DNA from: Methylomicrobium lacus LW14
Lineage (GTDB): Bacteria > Pseudomonadota > Gammaproteobacteria > Methylococcales > Methylomonadaceae
Length of the DNA stretch: 64,000 nt
NCBI RefSeq assembly: GCF_000527095.1
Contig: NZ_AZUN01000001.1
Location: 1,860,001-1,924,000 of the forward strand
Direction: 5' to 3'
The notes beneath the pieces are model-generated. The model was not told the origin of the DNA. It saw only the letters and a program-made list of their open reading frames with translations, and ran no database searches. Within the stretch, counting starts at the first letter, position 1, and every line of letters starts with the position of its first letter. Positions 1-8,850 of this stretch are shown here, one piece after another. Made by a program: the position numbers and the translations under genes.

Positions 1-5
1 GCCGC

Positions 6-716
6 CTACAATAACCCCAACAGCGCCGCCTTGACCGCCGCTGCCGTTTTGTTGGCGGCATTCAGCTTAGTGACGACATTATTGATATGAAAATTGACCG
101 TGCGCTCGGTAATACGGAGTATGCTCGCGATGTCGCTAGCCGTCTTGCCGTCGGCCGTCCAGCGCAGCACCGAAATCTCGCGGTTTGACAATTTTACATG
201 GATTTCCGGCATCAGTTTCGGCGCCAAGCAGCGCGATAGGCCGGCGTGCGCAACCTGGGTCAGCCAAGCCATTTTGAATGTCTTCGCCGACAGTTCTGTT
301 GCAGAGATCGGCTCATCCGAGCGCGCCAGCGTTAACATGCCTGCCGTGCCATGGAAATCATGGATGGCTTGCGCCCAGCCGTAACGCAAGCCATGGGAGC
401 GCGCCTCCTCCCATAGTTCACCCGCTGGACTGAATAGCTCATCCGTCCAGATGACAGGCATGAGCGAACGCATCGCGTGATGTACGGTCGGGTCGACCGC
501 AAGATAATCTTTTGCTTGATATTGCGCTTGCCAGGCCGTCGGATAATTATTGAGCATGACGGTTTTGGGCTGATTAACCGGGATCGGCATACGCAAACCA
601 TAGGCGCAATAGTCAAAGCCCAGCTCCTTGCTGAAGGAAAGCAGGGTTTGAAAAAACTGCTGCTCGGACTGAATGGACTGCAATGCCTGAAGTTGATTCT
701 CTTGCCAGGTGTTCAT
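6..716 (-). CDS. LuxR-family quorum-sensing type transcriptional regulator
   Basis: The 236-residue protein has the two-domain layout of acyl-homoserine-lactone receptors. The N-terminal ligand domain shows the conserved pocket residues W62, Y66, D75-P76 and W90, with a glycine-rich stretch near residues 123-126. The C-terminal LuxR-type helix-turn-helix (about 174-236) has E180, L184, G190 and the FHINNVVTKL recognition region, and ends in ALLGLL as in LasR/QscR/SdiA relatives. The gene is complete, with its stop codon at the very left edge of the window. No luxI-type synthase lies in the window, so it may be a solo receptor or the partner may lie further left. It is transcribed divergently from the methyltransferase-like gene. 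I see no clear lux-box palindrome between them. Family call is secure; the ligand is unknown. Confidence 0.9.
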   Translation of the reverse strand: MNTWQENQLQALQSIQSEQQFFQTLLSFSKELGFDYCAYGLRMPIPVNQPKTVMLNNYPTAWQAQYQAKDYLAVDPTVHHAMRSLMPVIWTDELFSPAGELWEEARSHGLRYGWAQAIHDFHGTAGMLTLARSDEPISATELSAKTFKMAWLTQVAHAGLSRCLAPKLMPEIHVKLSNREISVLRWTADGKTASDIASILRITERTVNFHINNVVTKLNAANKTAAAVKAALLGLL

Positions 717-958
717 GGATGGCGTCGCTTACCAATATCGGATTTTACGGGTGGATCAATGATGAGACTGGTTACACGGAGCGAAACAGAGGGTGACGAA
801 GCGTAGTTGCAAAGCTTGGTCAAATGCTATTTCAAATGCACCCCCAACCGCATAACCTGTCATTATTGACAGTTGTTTCTGGTCACGAAATCCAGTCTAA
901 TGAGACCTTCAGGATAGAATATCCTTATACCGCCGAACTACACAGCAGGATCATCCAC

Positions 959-1642
959 ATGGGTTTTACACTTGCCAAAGTCGTACCGTGGGGACGTTCG
1001 TATGACGAATACATCCGCATGTTCAGCCTGACCGAGGCCGATCTTGGGCTTCGCATTCTGGGCTGCGGCGACGGTCCGGCGAGCTTCAATGCCGAGCTCA
1101 CCCAACGCGGCGGCACTATCGTCTCGATAGATCCGGTCTACGTTTTTGACGCAGAACAGATCAAGAACCGTATCTCCGACACGTATGATATCGTGATGTC
1201 GCAAATGATCAAAAACCAGAGTGATTACGTTTGGGAAGCCATTCCGTCAATCGAGCGGCTCGGGAGTCTTCGCATGTCGGCGATGGAAATCTTCCTCGCC
1301 GACTTCGAGGCGGGCAAGCAGGAAGGCAGATATATCCCGGGGGAGTTGCCGTCGCTGCCTTTTACAAATGAAGAATTCGATATCGCCTTGTCGTCTCATT
1401 TCCTGTTTTTATACAGCGCCCACTTGTCAGCCGAGTTTCATCTTCGGGCTCTCCGGGAAATGCTGCGCGTATCCCGCGAGGTGCGCGTGTTTCCCTTGCT
1501 GATGCTCGATGGCACGCCATCGCCCCACCTGGCTTTCGTGAGCGAACGTCTTGCAAGCGATGGCTTCGAGATTGAGGTCAAGCGCGTAGCTTACGAGTTT
1601 CAGCGCGGCGGCAATGAAATGCTGGTTATCAAGCACCTCTAG
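959..1642 (+). CDS. class I SAM-dependent methyltransferase-like protein
   Basis: The protein contains a Rossmann-type motif I (RILGCGDGPASFNAE) followed by an acidic motif II (VSIDPVY), and later PFTNEEFDIALSSHFLFLY, which fits the post-I/motif IV region of class I methyltransferases. The substrate is unknown. I chose ATG 959 (227 residues) because AGGA lies eight bases upstream and, as I recall, relatives of this family begin shortly before the PWGRS segment. An upstream ATG at 824 in the same frame would add 45 residues but has no convincing ribosome site. It is divergent from the LuxR regulator at 6-716, so regulation by it is possible but not shown. Confidence 0.7.
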   Translation: MGFTLAKVVPWGRSYDEYIRMFSLTEADLGLRILGCGDGPASFNAELTQRGGTIVSIDPVYVFDAEQIKNRISDTYDIVMSQMIKNQSDYVWEAIPSIERLGSLRMSAMEIFLADFEAGKQEGRYIPGELPSLPFTNEEFDIALSSHFLFLYSAHLSAEFHLRALREMLRVSREVRVFPLLMLDGTPSPHLAFVSERLASDGFEIEVKRVAYEFQRGGNEMLVIKHL

Positions 1643-1719
1643 CACGGGACACAACCGGACTTGCCCAAACCCCACGTTCCACGTTATCTATCTCATTTTA
1701 ACCCGCAAAGGAAATGACT

Positions 1720-2274
1720 ATGCTTCACCCACGCATCCCGTTCATTATTGGTTTTTGCTTGGCTCCCATGGTAGCGCACGCCGGGAGTTTGACACTTAAA
1801 AGCCCAACCCTCAAGCCTGGAGCGACCCTGACTAAAGAACAGGAATTTAACGGATTTGGCTGTGGGGGAAAAAATCAGTCGCCTGCACTTAAATGGACGG
1901 CAGGACCGAAAGGCACCCAAAGCTATGCTATTACGCTGTATGACCCTGATGCACCCACGGGATCGGGCTGGTGGCATTGGGTTGTTTACAATATCCCCGC
2001 GCAGGTGACCGAGCTGGCGGCCGGCGCCGGCGATGCAACCGGAAAGCTGCTGCCGGCGAATGCGATCCAAGGCCGTACGGATTTCGGCACGCATGAATTC
2101 GGCGGCGCCTGTCCGCCAGTCGGCGATAAGCCGCATCGCTATATTTTCACGGTGCATGCGCTCAAGATTGAAAAAATCGATGTCCCGGCAGAGTCGTCGG
2201 CTGCGTTAATCGGCTTTATGATTCATGGCAACTCGCTCGGAAAAGCCAGTTTCACGGCCAAGTATCGGCGCTAA
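1720..2274 (+). CDS. YbhB/YbcL-type PEBP family protein, exported
   Basis: This 184-residue protein belongs to the phosphatidylethanolamine-binding / Raf kinase inhibitor-like family. The fold signatures are visible: the N-terminal SPTLKPGATL strand, the ligand-pocket segment YDPDAPTGSGWWHWVVYNIP, and later GGACPPVGDKPHRYIFTVHAL. A short hydrophobic leader ending in AHA predicts export to the periplasm. ATG 1720 is preferred over ATG 1714 because AAGGA is eight bases upstream of 1720 but only two from 1714. The bacterial members have no settled function. It stands alone between the methyltransferase-like gene and a peroxiredoxin gene on the same strand. Confidence 0.85.
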   Translation: MLHPRIPFIIGFCLAPMVAHAGSLTLKSPTLKPGATLTKEQEFNGFGCGGKNQSPALKWTAGPKGTQSYAITLYDPDAPTGSGWWHWVVYNIPAQVTELAAGAGDATGKLLPANAIQGRTDFGTHEFGGACPPVGDKPHRYIFTVHALKIEKIDVPAESSAALIGFMIHGNSLGKASFTAKYRR

Positions 2275-2430
2275 CACGTGAGTAAGCATCATCATTTTCA
2301 TGTAGCACTATGATCACTTTGCCCTTCCGTCCCCTTAGGACACCCAGGAAAATGAAAATGTCCCATGGCTTGCATACGATGGCATTCCTGTCTATCCGGA
2401 ATGGCCGCCAAAATCCTAAAGAGAGTGAAA

Positions 2431-3012
2431 ATGCCAAATCATAATGAACTGCCCAAAGATTTTCTTCGCGGCATCCCGAACGATCTTCCCATTCCGCTTG
2501 ATGATGGCGCCTGCGACCATCTGGAAGGACTAATGCTTCCCTCGGTCAATCTGCCTGCAACGACCGGCGGCACTGTCGACCCTTCCCTGTTTAGCGGTTG
2601 GCTCGTGATTTACTGTTATCCGATGACAGGACGACCGGGACGTACGATACCTGACGGCTGGGTTCAGATACCGGGAGCCGCAGGCTGTACTCCCCAAGCT
2701 TGCTCCTTCCGTGACTATTATCGCGAGTTGCAGGCATTGAATGCGACTGTATTCGGGATCAGCACGCAATCCCCGGAAGATCAGCTTGAAGCCGCGAACC
2801 GCCTGCATCTTCCATTCGGTCTATTGAGCGATGCCTCTTTTCAGTTTGCCCAAGGTCTGCGCTTGCCGATGTTTGAAATAGACGGCATGCGCCTGAACAA
2901 GCGCGTGACGCTGATTGCGAAAGATGGAAAAATCCGGAAATGCTTTTATCCGGTATTTCCGCCTGACAAGAACATAGAGGAAGTCCAGGCTTGGCTACAG
3001 GAGCAGGGTTAA
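2431..3012 (+). CDS. peroxiredoxin, AhpC/TSA (BCP-like) family
   Basis: This 193-residue thioredoxin-fold peroxidase has the peroxidatic motif in GCTPQACSFRDYY. The family resolving cysteine is plausible at the second Cys of CTPQAC, the BCP arrangement. The GISTQSPEDQLEAANRLHLPF and LLSDASFQFAQGL segments are typical of the fold. ATG 2431 is chosen because GAGAG lies just upstream; an ATG at 2365 would add 22 residues that do not look like protein. It probably reduces organic or hydrogen peroxides in the cytoplasm, since there is no signal peptide. It converges on the RND pump gene at 3082-6297. Confidence 0.85.
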   Translation: MPNHNELPKDFLRGIPNDLPIPLDDGACDHLEGLMLPSVNLPATTGGTVDPSLFSGWLVIYCYPMTGRPGRTIPDGWVQIPGAAGCTPQACSFRDYYRELQALNATVFGISTQSPEDQLEAANRLHLPFGLLSDASFQFAQGLRLPMFEIDGMRLNKRVTLIAKDGKIRKCFYPVFPPDKNIEEVQAWLQEQG

Positions 3013-3081
3013 TTCGTTCGGCTCTCTGCCACCTCCACAGTTTTTTTCTCGCTCCCACGCGCCCCGCGAGGGAACCAGAAA

Positions 3082-6000
3082 TCAGCGCGGCACCTCACTG
3101 CCGGGCAATTCCAGCTCGACCCTGTGAGGATCTTTCGCCTTTAGGGTCGCGGCGGAATGTTTTTCCCGTCCGCCCAGAATCGCATAACCCACCGGCGTCA
3201 AAATCAGACTGGCGGCCATGCCGATCAACAGGCCGGCCGACAGCGACAAGGTCATCGGAATCAAAAATTGCGCTTGCGGGCTGGTTTCGAGCAAGGTCGG
3301 CAAAAAGCCTGCGAAGTTGGTCAGAAAGGCGAGCAGGATCGGCCGGAAGCGCGAGGTGCAGGCCGCGACGATCAGGGTTTCGACCGGTTGCTCCTCATCG
3401 CCGTGCTGGCGGATATAATCGAGCAACACCAGGCTGTCGTTGACCACGACCCCGCTGGCCGCGATCATGCCGACCAGCGACTCCATCGACAACGGCAGGC
3501 CGGCGGCCCAGTGCGCGAGCACCGCTCCGCACCAGGCCACCGGCGCCGCCAGCAGAAAGATCAGCGGTTTCGTGTAGGAGCGGAACGGCACCGCGATCAG
3601 CGCATAGATGACCAGCAAGGCGATCATCGTGTTCTTCCCGAACGCGAGCAGCATCGCTTCCTGCTCCTGGCGCTGCTGGCCGATCGTAATCGTCACGCCC
3701 GGAAACGCCCGCTGCAAGGCCGGAAACGCCTCCTTTTCCAAGGACGCATAGATGCCGTTCGCGTCGGCCAGGGTCGGATCGACGCGGGCCTCTACCTTCA
3801 ACACGCGCTGCCGATCTTCCCGGTTGATGCGGGAATAGCCCTGTATCAGCTTGACCTCGGCCAGATCCGCCAGAGCCGCGCTGGCGCCGTTCGGCAACCG
3901 GATCGGCTGGGCCTTCAATTGATCCAGCGACCGGCGTTCGTCCAGCGGATAGCGCAGCATCACCTTGACCTCCCGGCGGCCGCGCAGGAAGCGGTGCACT
4001 TCCTCGCCGTAATAACCGTGGCGCACCTGATCGGCCAGGTGTTCCAGGCGCAAACCGAGGCGCTCCGCCTCCGGTTTCAGGCTCAAGCGGATTTCCGGCT
4101 TGCCGGGCTCGGAGGAATCGATCACATCGTAAACGCCGGGGAAAGCCTGAATCCGTTGCTTGAGCGCCGCGACGGCCGGCGCCAACACCTCGGAATCGGA
4201 AGCCCCGAGCAGCAGTTCGATATCGTAGGGCTCGTCGCCCTCCTTGAAGATGAAATCGACCTTGCCGCGGCCGATGTCGCCGATCCTTTGCCGCCAGTCG
4301 CGGATAAATTCCTCGACCTTGATCCGTTGCCGGCCTTCGGCGGACAATTCCAGCCAGATGCCGGCGCCATGTTCCCAAACAATCGTTTCGACTCCGACGA
4401 TCACGCTCCGATCGTTCGCGTGCGCCGCGTACACGCTGCCCTTGGCGGGCTGGCCTTTGCCGGCGACGCCATCCAATTCGTCGCGCAACGCAAACAAGGC
4501 ATTTTCGACCTGGGTCGCCAAGGCCTCGGCCTCGCTGTAAGGCGCGCTTTGCGGCAACTGCATCGATACCCAGAAGCTGTCCTTGGTCACGTCCGGATTG
4601 ATCGACCGCCTGACCCGGTCGCTCCAGACCAGCGCGGCGCACAGGATCAACAAGGCCGCGAACAGGGCCACCGTCAAATAGCGCCAGCTCAAGGCGGTGT
4701 GCAGGAAGGGCCGGTAAACCCGCTCGACGAATCGGTCGAGTCCCAGGTTCAGGCGGCCGCGCAATCGTTGCAGCCGCGTCGGCCGCGATTGGCTCTCGAC
4801 TGCGGAAACCAGATGCGAAGGCAGGATCAGCAGCGCCTCGACCAGCGAGAACACCAAGGTCAGGATCATGATCAGGCAAATCGGCCGCATCATCTGGCCG
4901 GCCCAGCCGGGCAGAAACAGGCCGGGCAGAAACGCCACCAGCACGATCAGCACCGACAACGCCACCGGCAAAGCCACCGATTCGACGCCGTGGACAGCAG
5001 CCTCCAGCGGCGTCTCGCCGCCCTCGATCTGCCGGCTGTGCACGCTCTCGCCGATGATGATCGCGTCATCGACCAGGATGCCCATCGCCAATAAAAAGCC
5101 GAACAGCGACAGCATGTTCAGCGAAATATCCAGCGCCGGCATCAGGCAGAACGCGCCCAGCACCGAGGTAAAAATGCCGACACCGGCCCACAAGGCGACC
5201 CGCAGCCGCAAAAACAGGGTCAACACCAGGCACACCAGCACGAAACCGCTCAAGCCGTCTTCCAGCAAGGTGCCGATGCGTTCATCATAAGCTTGCGAGT
5301 CGTCCCACCAGGTAATTAGGCGCAAGCCTTCCGGCAGCCTGGCGCGCATCTCCTGAATAAAGGCCTTCACCTGGCGCGCGACCGCCACGCTGTCTTGTTC
5401 GGTATGAACCTCCCAGCCTTGCGCGGTCTGGCCATTGTGGCGCCAGGTGGATAAACTCTCTTCCAGGCCGTCCTTGATCGTGGCGATCTGCCCCAGCCGC
5501 ACCCGGCTGCCGTCCGGCAGCGACTTGATCACCAACGCGCCGACCGCATCGGCATCCTTGGCGCGGCCGTTCACGCGCAGCAGCAATTCACCGTCGGTGT
5601 TCTTGATCAAGCCGCCCGGCATTTCGACCGAAGCCTTGCGGATCGCCTGCGTGACCTCGTCCAAGGTCATCTGGTATTGGCGCAATTTCTCGGGAGCGAC
5701 TTCGATGCCGATTTCGTAAGCGATCTCGCCGTAGTTGCGGACCCGGCTAACGCCGGGAATCGTCGCCAGTTGGTCCTGGATTTGGTCGCCGTAGCGTTGC
5801 AAGGTAAAGGCATCGGTCGCGCCGTGCAGCGCCACCCAGATCACGCCGTCATCGTCCTTGCGGTCGGTCGGCAGCACATCGATTTTTTCCAGTTGCTTCG
5901 GCAGGCGCTGGATCGACTGCACCCGTCCGCGCACCAGCGCCATCACTTGTTCGCGGTCGCGACCCGGCAGGATTTCGACGCCGACCCTGCAGGTATCGCC

Positions 6001-6297
6001 CCGGATTTCGCCATGCAGGTGCTTGATGCCGGGCAGATCGTGGATCGCTTCTTCAAGCGGAATGCAGACCGATTCCTCGACTTCCGAAGGCCCCGCGCCG
6101 GGAAAAACCGCCGATACCTCGATCTGATGCGGGCTGAAGCGGGGAAATACTTCTTTGCCTACCCCGAACACGCCGAGCACGCCGCCGGCCAATATCAACA
6201 GCATCAACAGATTGGCCGCCACCGGATTCGCGGCAAACCAGGCCAACAGGCCAGCGTTCTGCGGGCGCTTTTGCGCCTGATCGATCATTTTATTCAT
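3082..6297 (-). CDS. RND efflux pump inner-membrane permease
   Basis: This 1071-residue AcrB-type protein has twelve predicted membrane helices in the usual 1+5+1+5 pattern with two large periplasmic loops. The first helix (ANPVAANLLMLLILAGG) is followed by the porter-domain motif GAGPSEVEESVCIPLEEAI. The proton relay is present in helix 4 as MGILVDDAIIIGE, with adjacent aspartates. The helix 10 region carries AASGVVVNDSLVLLDYI. Its start overlaps the stop of the adaptor gene by four bases (ATGA), so the two form a translationally coupled pair. No outer-membrane factor gene is adjacent. The substrate cannot be read from the sequence. Confidence 0.93.
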   Translation of the reverse strand: MNKMIDQAQKRPQNAGLLAWFAANPVAANLLMLLILAGGVLGVFGVGKEVFPRFSPHQIEVSAVFPGAGPSEVEESVCIPLEEAIHDLPGIKHLHGEIRGDTCRVGVEILPGRDREQVMALVRGRVQSIQRLPKQLEKIDVLPTDRKDDDGVIWVALHGATDAFTLQRYGDQIQDQLATIPGVSRVRNYGEIAYEIGIEVAPEKLRQYQMTLDEVTQAIRKASVEMPGGLIKNTDGELLLRVNGRAKDADAVGALVIKSLPDGSRVRLGQIATIKDGLEESLSTWRHNGQTAQGWEVHTEQDSVAVARQVKAFIQEMRARLPEGLRLITWWDDSQAYDERIGTLLEDGLSGFVLVCLVLTLFLRLRVALWAGVGIFTSVLGAFCLMPALDISLNMLSLFGFLLAMGILVDDAIIIGESVHSRQIEGGETPLEAAVHGVESVALPVALSVLIVLVAFLPGLFLPGWAGQMMRPICLIMILTLVFSLVEALLILPSHLVSAVESQSRPTRLQRLRGRLNLGLDRFVERVYRPFLHTALSWRYLTVALFAALLILCAALVWSDRVRRSINPDVTKDSFWVSMQLPQSAPYSEAEALATQVENALFALRDELDGVAGKGQPAKGSVYAAHANDRSVIVGVETIVWEHGAGIWLELSAEGRQRIKVEEFIRDWRQRIGDIGRGKVDFIFKEGDEPYDIELLLGASDSEVLAPAVAALKQRIQAFPGVYDVIDSSEPGKPEIRLSLKPEAERLGLRLEHLADQVRHGYYGEEVHRFLRGRREVKVMLRYPLDERRSLDQLKAQPIRLPNGASAALADLAEVKLIQGYSRINREDRQRVLKVEARVDPTLADANGIYASLEKEAFPALQRAFPGVTITIGQQRQEQEAMLLAFGKNTMIALLVIYALIAVPFRSYTKPLIFLLAAPVAWCGAVLAHWAAGLPLSMESLVGMIAASGVVVNDSLVLLDYIRQHGDEEQPVETLIVAACTSRFRPILLAFLTNFAGFLPTLLETSPQAQFLIPMTLSLSAGLLIGMAASLILTPVGYAILGGREKHSAATLKAKDPHRVELELPGSEVPR

Positions 6298-7475
6298 CGG
6301 GTATTTTCAGATTCGGATGCGGCGAGGCTGACCTGCATGCCTGCGACCGGCACCGGCATCTCCGAAATCACCACCCTGTCGCCTGCCTTCAGGCCGGATG
6401 TGACGATGACCCGGTCCGCTTCGGTGCGCAGCACGTCCAACGGGCGAATTTCAAGGCGCAGGTCTTGATCGACCAATTTCGCTTGCCGCAGGCTGTTCAA
6501 TGCGCTGCGCGGCAAAGCAAACAATCCGTCTCGCCGCACGCCTTCGATTTCGGCCTGCACGAACAGGCCGCTCAAGAGGGGCGGGCGCGATGGCGTCGCC
6601 TGCTCGGGATGTTCGACTTGCGCGACCAGGTAGAGCTGGCCGCTGGCGCTGTCCAATGCAGCTTCGCTGCGGACAATACGACCTTGCCAATGCTGCGGTT
6701 TGCCGCCGACGGCGGCGCGCAGCGTCACCGCCGGCCACTGTCCGGAAGCCGACGCCCCACGGCCTAGCGGCAAATCCAGGAAGGCCAGTTGATCGAGGCC
6801 GATCGGCAGCCGGATTTCGGCGATGTCGCTGGCAAAAATCCTCGCCGCCACGCTGCCGGATTGCAGATACTGGCCGCGGCCGGCCTGCTTGCTCAGCACG
6901 CGCCCTGCGAACGGGGCCCGCAATTCGCAGCGGCTGCGGTCGAGCCGGGCCTTGGCCAGCTCGGCTTCGGCGGCTTTCAATTTGGCCTCCGCCTCGGCCA
7001 ATTGCGGCTTGCGCAATGCCAGATCGCTGGCCTCGCCTTCGCCCAGCGCCTGCCATTCGTTCAGGGCCTGCTCGGCCTGAGCCTCTTCGCTGATCAAGGC
7101 CCGTTTCGCTTCGGACACTTTGGCCTGCGCGGCGACGACTGCATAGTCGTAATCGCGCGGATCGATCGTCAGCAGCAATTCGTTGGCCGCAAAAGCCCCG
7201 CCGGAAACCAGCGCCGGATGCATTTGGACGACTTTGCCGCTGACTTCCGCGATCAGGTCGATTTCCTCGCGCGGCGCCACCACGCCTTGCGACATCACGT
7301 TTAACCGCAGCGTTTGCGGTTCGGCGCGCAGGATCTCGACCTTAGGCGCCGCCGGTGCTTCCGCCTGCGGCATCACGTGCGGGCGCTGCTCGATCAGCGC
7401 CCAGGCAGCACCGATCGAAGTCAGCAAGACCAAGACCGGCAGCAGGATTTTGAAGGAGGATTGTCGATAATTCAA
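6294..7475 (-). CDS. RND efflux periplasmic adaptor (membrane fusion protein)
   Basis: This adaptor has one N-terminal membrane anchor (KILLPVLVLLTSIGAAW), a lipoyl half-motif (GVVAPREEIDLIAEVSGKV), a long alpha-hairpin rich in Ala and Glu (about residues 100-180), and a beta-barrel segment ending in GLKAGDRVVISEMPVPVAGM. I place the start at a TTG at 7475 (393 residues, beginning MNYRQSSF), which has AAGG seven bases upstream. An upstream ATG at 7616 would overlap the PepSY fragment by 79 bases and add 47 unlikely residues. It links the inner-membrane pump encoded next to it to an outer-membrane channel encoded elsewhere. Confidence 0.9.
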   Translation of the reverse strand: MNYRQSSFKILLPVLVLLTSIGAAWALIEQRPHVMPQAEAPAAPKVEILRAEPQTLRLNVMSQGVVAPREEIDLIAEVSGKVVQMHPALVSGGAFAANELLLTIDPRDYDYAVVAAQAKVSEAKRALISEEAQAEQALNEWQALGEGEASDLALRKPQLAEAEAKLKAAEAELAKARLDRSRCELRAPFAGRVLSKQAGRGQYLQSGSVAARIFASDIAEIRLPIGLDQLAFLDLPLGRGASASGQWPAVTLRAAVGGKPQHWQGRIVRSEAALDSASGQLYLVAQVEHPEQATPSRPPLLSGLFVQAEIEGVRRDGLFALPRSALNSLRQAKLVDQDLRLEIRPLDVLRTEADRVIVTSGLKAGDRVVISEMPVPVAGMQVSLAASESENTR

Positions 7476-7537
7476 ACGGCGCGCCTTGTGACGAAAAAAG
7501 TGATACGGTGATGCCAATTGGCCTACGCTGTGCAGCG

Positions 7538-7939
7538 CTAAAACTGCCGCTGCTTTTTTAACCAGATCACGACCCCGGTCACCGACAACATCACGATGAC
7601 CAGACCCAGCAGACACACAAAGACGCGATAAGGCATGCCGAAGACATTGGCCATGTGCAATGCCAGTAACCAGGACGCTGCGGTGTTGCCGTTATACTGG
7701 CCGCTGGGCAACAGCAGCTGCTTTTGCTCTCCGCTATTGGCATCGAGCACGACCCGGGTCTGGCCGGCATGATCCTGAACATCGGCGCTGCTGCGCACGG
7801 TGTAGACATAGAAGCCTTTGGCACGGTTCAGCCATATCCCCACCGGCGACTCGATGCTGAAACCTTGCGCCGCCGCGGCCCGGGCCATCGCCAAACCGGT
7901 ATAGCGGTGAACGATCACCCAGAATGGGCGGAATTTCAT
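7538..7939 (-). pseudogene. PepSY-TM family protein remnant with internal deletion
   Basis: The 133-residue reading frame begins like a PepSY-associated membrane protein (MKFRPFWVIVHRYTGLAMA). It then jumps directly into what is normally the C-terminal third: RAAAAQGFSIESP, the PepSY repeat, and the last membrane helix FVCLLGLVIVMLSVTGVVIW. Full-length relatives usually exceed 350 residues and have three or four membrane helices, so about 230 residues appear to be missing without a frameshift. It lies just upstream of the RND adaptor gene on the same strand. I treat it as a decayed iron-regulated PepSY gene; a functional mini-protein is less likely. Confidence 0.65.
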
Positions 7940-8128
7940 AACGGCTCCCCAATTTTTTCACGACGATTGCCCTATAGACGAACGAGCCGCCCCAATACCG
8001 CACCTCCAATTTAAAAAATTCAAATCCTGTTGTGCTTCCGCGGCGCGTTAACCCGCTTTCCGGCAGTGCGGGCAAGCGCCATAACAGCTCCAATCGGCGT
8101 TTAATCGGCTGACAGAATCTGAACGTTT

Positions 8129-8158
8129 TTGCTTCGACAATAATCTATGCGATAGAAT
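8129..8158 (+). promoter_or_regulatory. possible sigma-70 promoter for cysC
   Basis: TTGCTT and TAGAAT are separated by 18 bases about 75 bases before the cysC ATG. Both hexamers differ from consensus, so this is a modest candidate. Confidence 0.35.
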
Positions 8159-8232
8159 GCGCTTTCCGACTGGTTCGCCCGACTCGATAACCGATTCAGT
8201 CCCCAACACTATCGATCTAGCTAAGCAGGCTC

Positions 8233-8850
8233 ATGCGCAACGAATATAACCATGTCGTCTGGCATCAATCGCAAGTCACACGCGCCTGCCGGGAAGCGTT
8301 GAACGGCCATAAATCGGTGATCTTATGGTTCACGGGCTTATCCGGCGCCGGCAAATCAACCCTCGCCCATGCGGTCGAAAAGCGGCTGTACGAACAAAAA
8401 TGTCACACCTTCGTGTTGGATGGCGACAACGTCAGGCACGGGCTTTCCAGCGACCTCGGCTTTGACGAGGCCGACAGAAAGGAAAACATTCGGCGAATTG
8501 CCCAAGTGGCGAAGCTGATGCTCGAAGCCGGCCACATTACCCTGACCGCCTTCATTTCGCCCTTCAGAATGGAGAGAAATCTGGCACGGCAAATCGTCGC
8601 CGAGGGGGATTTTATCGAAATTTACTGCAAATGCGCTTTGACCGTCTGCGAGCAGCGCGACGTCAAAGGCCTCTACCAAAAAGCAAGGCTCGGAGAAATA
8701 CCGAATTTTACGGGCATCTCCTCCCCTTACGAAGCCCCCGAAAACCCCGAGTTAATCATCGACACCGATCAATCGAGCATCGACGAATGCGTCCAGCGCG
8801 TGCTGGATTATTTGCAGGGAAAAGGCATCATTACAGCCGCTTGTACGTAA
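8233..8850 (+). CDS. cysC: adenylylsulfate (APS) kinase
   Basis: This 205-residue enzyme phosphorylates adenosine 5'-phosphosulfate to PAPS with ATP, for sulfate assimilation or sulfation. The P-loop GLSGAGKST is at residues 35-43. The DGDNVRHGL and GFDEADRKENIRRI substrate-binding segments follow. The family serine lies in FISPFR near residue 109. The CEQRDVKGLYQKARLGEIPNFTGI and SSPYEAPENPEL lid segments are intact. No ATP sulfurylase genes (cysD/cysN) are adjacent, so it stands alone. Its 3' end overlaps the convergent phosphopantetheinyl transferase gene by 20 bases. Confidence 0.95.
   Translation: MRNEYNHVVWHQSQVTRACREALNGHKSVILWFTGLSGAGKSTLAHAVEKRLYEQKCHTFVLDGDNVRHGLSSDLGFDEADRKENIRRIAQVAKLMLEAGHITLTAFISPFRMERNLARQIVAEGDFIEIYCKCALTVCEQRDVKGLYQKARLGEIPNFTGISSPYEAPENPELIIDTDQSSIDECVQRVLDYLQGKGIITAACT

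Noticed and set aside
717..958. Lux box between the LuxR gene and the methyltransferase-like gene
   Set aside because: I found no 18-20 bp palindrome of the expected type.
3157..5094. 645-codon open frame on the plus strand opposite the RND permease
   Set aside because: It mirrors the high-GC antisense of a clear AcrB-type gene, is rich in Arg/Gln/His and matches no family pattern.
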